A stretch of DNA of 17,708 bases from an uncultured Prevotella sp. (lineage in GTDB: Bacteria > Bacteroidota > Bacteroidia > Bacteroidales > Bacteroidaceae), in NCBI GenBank assembly GCA_905234355.1, contig CAJOHP010000024.1, positions 1 to 17,708 of the forward strand, given 5' to 3'. Numbering within the stretch: position 1 is the first letter of the stretch; each line of letters opens with the position of its first letter. A model generated the notes under the pieces. That model did not search any database. It saw only the letters and a list, made by a program, of their open reading frames with translations, and was not told where the DNA came from. Positions 15,673 to 17,708 of this stretch are shown here, piece by piece. A program made the translations under genes and the position numbers.

Positions 15673-15887
15673 AACAGATCAGCGTTTCTGTTCGATACTT
15701 ATACATAGATATTGAGCTTTTGCTCTTGTTCTTCGCACTCGAAACCGCCAAATCTTCGATTATAGTGAGAACAAGTAGATAAAGGTTCACGCTAATAAGG
15801 CGTGGACTGTTCGTGCTTGTTTTACGATTAGGTCTACTTGGCGGTAACCAGAGTGCTAAATAAGCATCGAATGGTTCCGCCTTTTTT
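15673..15887 (+). ncRNA. Structured leader or small RNA with pseudoknot/terminator switch upstream of the SH3b gene (unrecognised family)
   Basis: Several helices can be drawn. AACAGA/TCTGTT pair at 15673-15678 and 15687-15692. GAGC-TTTT-GCTC spans 15714-15725. A long arm has CTTGTTCT (15725-15732) with AGAACAAG (15768-15775), CACT with AGTG (15736-15739/15764-15767), and CGAA with TTCG (15740-15743/15755-15758). Its 11-nt loop holds ACCGCCAA (15744-15751), which is complementary over 8 bases to TTGGCGGT (15838-15845). Between them are hairpins CACGC/GCGTG (15788-15792/15800-15804) and TCGT/ACGA (15111 offset region, 15811-15814/15824-15827). The TTGGCGGT strand is also the 5' side of the terminator at 15840-15887, so the two pairings exclude each other, as in attenuators. 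I do not recognise a known RNA family, and the 5' end is not defined. Confidence 0.6.
15840..15887 (+). terminator. Intrinsic terminator 21 bp before the SH3b gene
   Basis: GGCGGTAACC (15840-15849) pairs with GGTTCCGCC (15873-15881): 9 bp with one bulged T. An inner TGCT/AGCA helix (15854-15857/15863-15866) extends it, and a run of six T follows at 15882-15887. It sits just ahead of the next start codon, so it either ends a small RNA or controls readthrough into that gene. Confidence 0.8.
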
Positions 15888-15908
15888 CAATTTAAATAGT
15901 AGTTACTT

Positions 15909-16757
15909 ATGAGTAGAATGGTATTATTACTCTTATTACAGCTTGTTACACTAAATATGAGTGCTTCATACTTGAAAGTTGTTGGTGTTAAGACAACGCT
16001 AAATGTACGTTCAGATTTTGGTTCAGATTCCCCGGTAGTAGGGAAATTAAGTAATGGTGCGATAGTAGAGTTTATTGGTGAATCTGACCCAGAATGGGGA
16101 GTAGAGACAGGTGAAATGTGGTTTCAGATTAGGAATGACGAGGTACAAGGGTGGGTAAACAGTAGTTATCTGGAAGAAACGGAAGAAATTCCAAACTGGG
16201 ATAAGTCCAAAACAACAGAGAGTTCGAAAAGCTGGAGTGATTATCTTCCCGACAATGACTATTTGAGAGCTGCAGTTTATATAATTTTGTTCATCGTGGG
16301 CTGTATGTTACTAGCATTGGTCGTGTTTTTAGTTATTTTCTTATTAAGCATTGGTCTTTATGCTATCGGAGGGGCTGCTCTATTGGGTATTGTGGGGTAT
16401 GCTATGACAACTAATGTAGATAGAACTATATCTTGGATGGTTGCAGGTTTGATTTTGGGAGCTATTTTGGGAGTGTATAAACTTATTACAGATCCTGATG
16501 GTGCATTCAGCGATGGAATTAGTGCTGCAAGTGGCATTTCTGGAATATTTTCTTCGTCAAGCGGTTCAAATTCCTCGTCGTCTTCATCATCGTCTTCTTC
16601 TAATTCTTCTTCCACAGAGTATGACACGATTATTACGAAAGGTGGAACTTATGGTGAGGACATTAAGGCGAAGTCAGGGTTGTTAGGTACACTGAAAGAT
16701 GAGAACGGAAAGACGTGGGAGAGAAGAGCAGATGGTTCGGTAGAAAAAATAGATTAA
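15909..16757 (+). CDS. SH3b-domain membrane protein with polyserine linker, unknown function
   Basis: The 282-aa protein starts with a signal peptide or first membrane segment (residues 4-19). A bacterial SH3 domain follows (about 21-90; YLKVVGVKTTLNVRSDFGSDS, WFQIRNDEVQGWVNSSYL), of the kind that binds cell-wall peptides or other ligands. A hydrophobic block at 120-165 makes two membrane helices and 173-192 a third. Residues 211-236 are a Ser-rich linker with scattered Gly and Asn. The C-terminus (TKGGTYGEDIKAKSG and GKTWERRADGSVEKID) is an unrecognised small domain. The gene is AT-rich (nt 16321-16380 are about 38% GC), unlike the sdh genes, so it was probably acquired. It is preceded by the structured leader with terminator and followed 6 bp later by a truncated transposase gene. 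No function can be assigned. Confidence 0.75.
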   Translation: MSRMVLLLLLQLVTLNMSASYLKVVGVKTTLNVRSDFGSDSPVVGKLSNGAIVEFIGESDPEWGVETGEMWFQIRNDEVQGWVNSSYLEETEEIPNWDKSKTTESSKSWSDYLPDNDYLRAAVYIILFIVGCMLLALVVFLVIFLLSIGLYAIGGAALLGIVGYAMTTNVDRTISWMVAGLILGAILGVYKLITDPDGAFSDGISAASGISGIFSSSSGSNSSSSSSSSSSNSSSTEYDTIITKGGTYGEDIKAKSGLLGTLKDENGKTWERRADGSVEKID

Positions 16758-16763
16758 CTCAGC

Positions 16764-17570
16764 GTGGGTAACAAGCAAATAATCCGCACCTTGGAAGACG
16801 GCAACGTGAAGCTCTCCAGCGTGTTGAGCGACACGAGTGGCAAGACGGGGACGGAGCTCATTGAAATGCTCTGCGACGGGAAGGAACTGACACTGCAGGA
16901 CATTGAGGACGTGCGTCATGGCCGATGCCATCATACGTCGGAAGAGATGCTGGAGGCCTGTACAGGCTACATGAACGACCACAAGCGCTATATGCTCCAG
17001 CGCATCAGGGAGTGCAACCGCAAATTGGCGGTAGAGATTGCCGAACTTGACCGCCGCATCAAGGAGATTGTCGCTCCCTATGCCGAGGTGATGGAGCGTC
17101 TGGACGAGATTCCTGGACTGCACGACCGTACCCTGGAGGACCTGATAGCCGAGATAGGACTTGACATGACGGTCTACCCAAGCGCAGAGTCACTTTGCAA
17201 ATGGGCGGCGATGTGTCCAGGCAACAATGAGAGCGCAGTCAAGAAGAAGAGCGGAAAGACCAACCACGGCGACAAGTACGTCAAGGCCACGCTGGTGGAG
17301 GCAGCATGGGCTGCGTCACGTACCAAGGGCACCTTCTACAAGGAGCGCTTCGAGCGGCTTTCCAAGAGGAAGGGTGGCAAGAAAGCACTCATTGCCGTAG
17401 GACACTCAATCCTCAAGGGCGTACACTACGTCATCTCCACAGGCGGACGCTACCATGAGCTGGGAGAGCAGTACGTGCCAAGCAAGATTGAAAAGAAACG
17501 GAAGGACTATCTCAAGAACGAGTTGCAGAAACTCGGATATGAGGTGTCCCTCATCAAGAAGAAAGATTAG
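16764..17570 (+). CDS. IS110-family transposase, N-terminally truncated (DEDD domain missing)
   Basis: The frame (GTG at 16764, 268 aa) begins within the linker of an IS110-type enzyme: QIIRTLEDGNVKLSSVLSD corresponds to the stretch after the RuvC-like DEDD domain. A coiled-coil part follows (about 70-115), then the Transposase_20 domain (IPGLHDRTLEDLIAEIG from residue 116; YPSAESLCKWAAMCPG; NNESAVKKKSGKTNHGDKYVK; ALIAVGHSILKGVHYVI). S157 in NNESA is the likely catalytic serine. The roughly 130-150 residues with the acidic active site are absent, and no trace of them is found in other frames upstream, where the SH3b gene sits. The fragment is therefore inactive. Codon use is GC-richer than the SH3b gene, so the two have different origins. 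Confidence 0.88.
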   Translation: MGNKQIIRTLEDGNVKLSSVLSDTSGKTGTELIEMLCDGKELTLQDIEDVRHGRCHHTSEEMLEACTGYMNDHKRYMLQRIRECNRKLAVEIAELDRRIKEIVAPYAEVMERLDEIPGLHDRTLEDLIAEIGLDMTVYPSAESLCKWAAMCPGNNESAVKKKSGKTNHGDKYVKATLVEAAWAASRTKGTFYKERFERLSKRKGGKKALIAVGHSILKGVHYVISTGGRYHELGEQYVPSKIEKKRKDYLKNELQKLGYEVSLIKKKD

Positions 17571-17708
17571 CCTACTTTCCATAAAATGAAACTGGGACTA
17601 GGCAATCCTACAGGCCGATTTTTACTGGAACAACCCGAGTCCGATTATGAAACTGGTCCCAACAGCAGAGAGGCAAAGTTTGTGACGTAAGAGCACGAGT
17701 ATGAAAAT
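17571..17708 (+). mobile_element. Downstream non-coding end of the IS110 remnant
   Basis: There is no gene after the transposase stop. ATGAAACTGG occurs twice (17586-17595 and 17647-17656), and GGGAC (17594-17598) can pair with GTCCC (17656-17660) to close a hairpin around the intervening 57 nt. In IS110/IS1111 elements the non-coding ends carry recombination cores and a bridge RNA. Whether this end does cannot be decided here, and the element boundary is not defined. Confidence 0.4.

Noticed and set aside
15673..15887. Bridge RNA of the nearby IS110 element, or a retron RNA
   Set aside because: An intact SH3b gene separates it from the transposase fragment, there is no reverse transcriptase, and the terminator just before the SH3b gene fits gene control better.

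Overview
The window looks like a moderately GC-rich Bacteroidales chromosome, most likely Prevotellaceae-like. Three things suggest this: promoters of the Bacteroidetes TTTG/TAnnTTTG type, secreted proteins ending in a GLxIVRxADGxVRKVVVK-like tail, and a menaquinone-type succinate dehydrogenase/fumarate reductase operon (sdhC-A-B). No rRNA, tRNA or CRISPR array was seen. The assignment is inference from sequence style, not from a marker gene.

Left part (1-10257). The window opens inside a chimeric reading frame: the middle of an RfbC epimerase joined in frame to the C-terminal half of an RluA-type pseudouridine synthase. A textbook Bacteroidetes promoter follows, then a cobalamin riboswitch whose P1 helix begins at about the expected transcription start. 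The riboswitch leads a run of surface or secreted proteins: a BtuG-like beta-propeller lipoprotein broken by a one-base frameshift, a 380-aa secreted 'cell surface protein', and a 2124-aa modular protein. The last has four CUB-like and four BNR_assoc_N-like modules, a beta-helix, an Ig/Fn3-like part, a DUF4465 domain and a sorting tail. Together they resemble the accessory surface layer of a cobamide uptake locus, but no btuB-type TonB receptor is present in the window. A SpoU/TrmH-type RNA methyltransferase closes this strand run.

Middle (10258-14945). A 688-bp gene-free stretch holds two unrelated structured repeats: five copies of a 13-mer TTTACCCCCTAAA arranged head-to-head, and a large imperfect inverted repeat with arms of about 55 bp. 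A good promoter then drives sdhC, sdhA and sdhB. The operon is interrupted between sdhA and sdhB by a small AT-richer gene for a four-helix-bundle (23S rRNA intervening-sequence type) protein. Both sides of that gene carry arrays of an 8-nt unit in opposite orientation, so the whole insert looks like one cassette. A strong terminator follows sdhB.

Right part (14946-17708). This is an AT-richer accessory segment. It contains an overlapping MNT nucleotidyltransferase/HEPN (MntA-HepT type) toxin-antitoxin pair; a highly structured leader of about 215 nt in which a predicted pseudoknot and an intrinsic terminator compete for the same bases; an SH3b-membrane-polySer protein of unknown function; and the C-terminal two thirds of an IS110-family transposase lacking its DEDD catalytic domain.

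The items most worth a second look are the 8-nt-array/four-helix-bundle cassette inside sdhCAB, the attenuator-like RNA before the SH3b gene, the RfbC-RluA chimera, and the giant DUF4465 protein in a B12-riboswitch operon.
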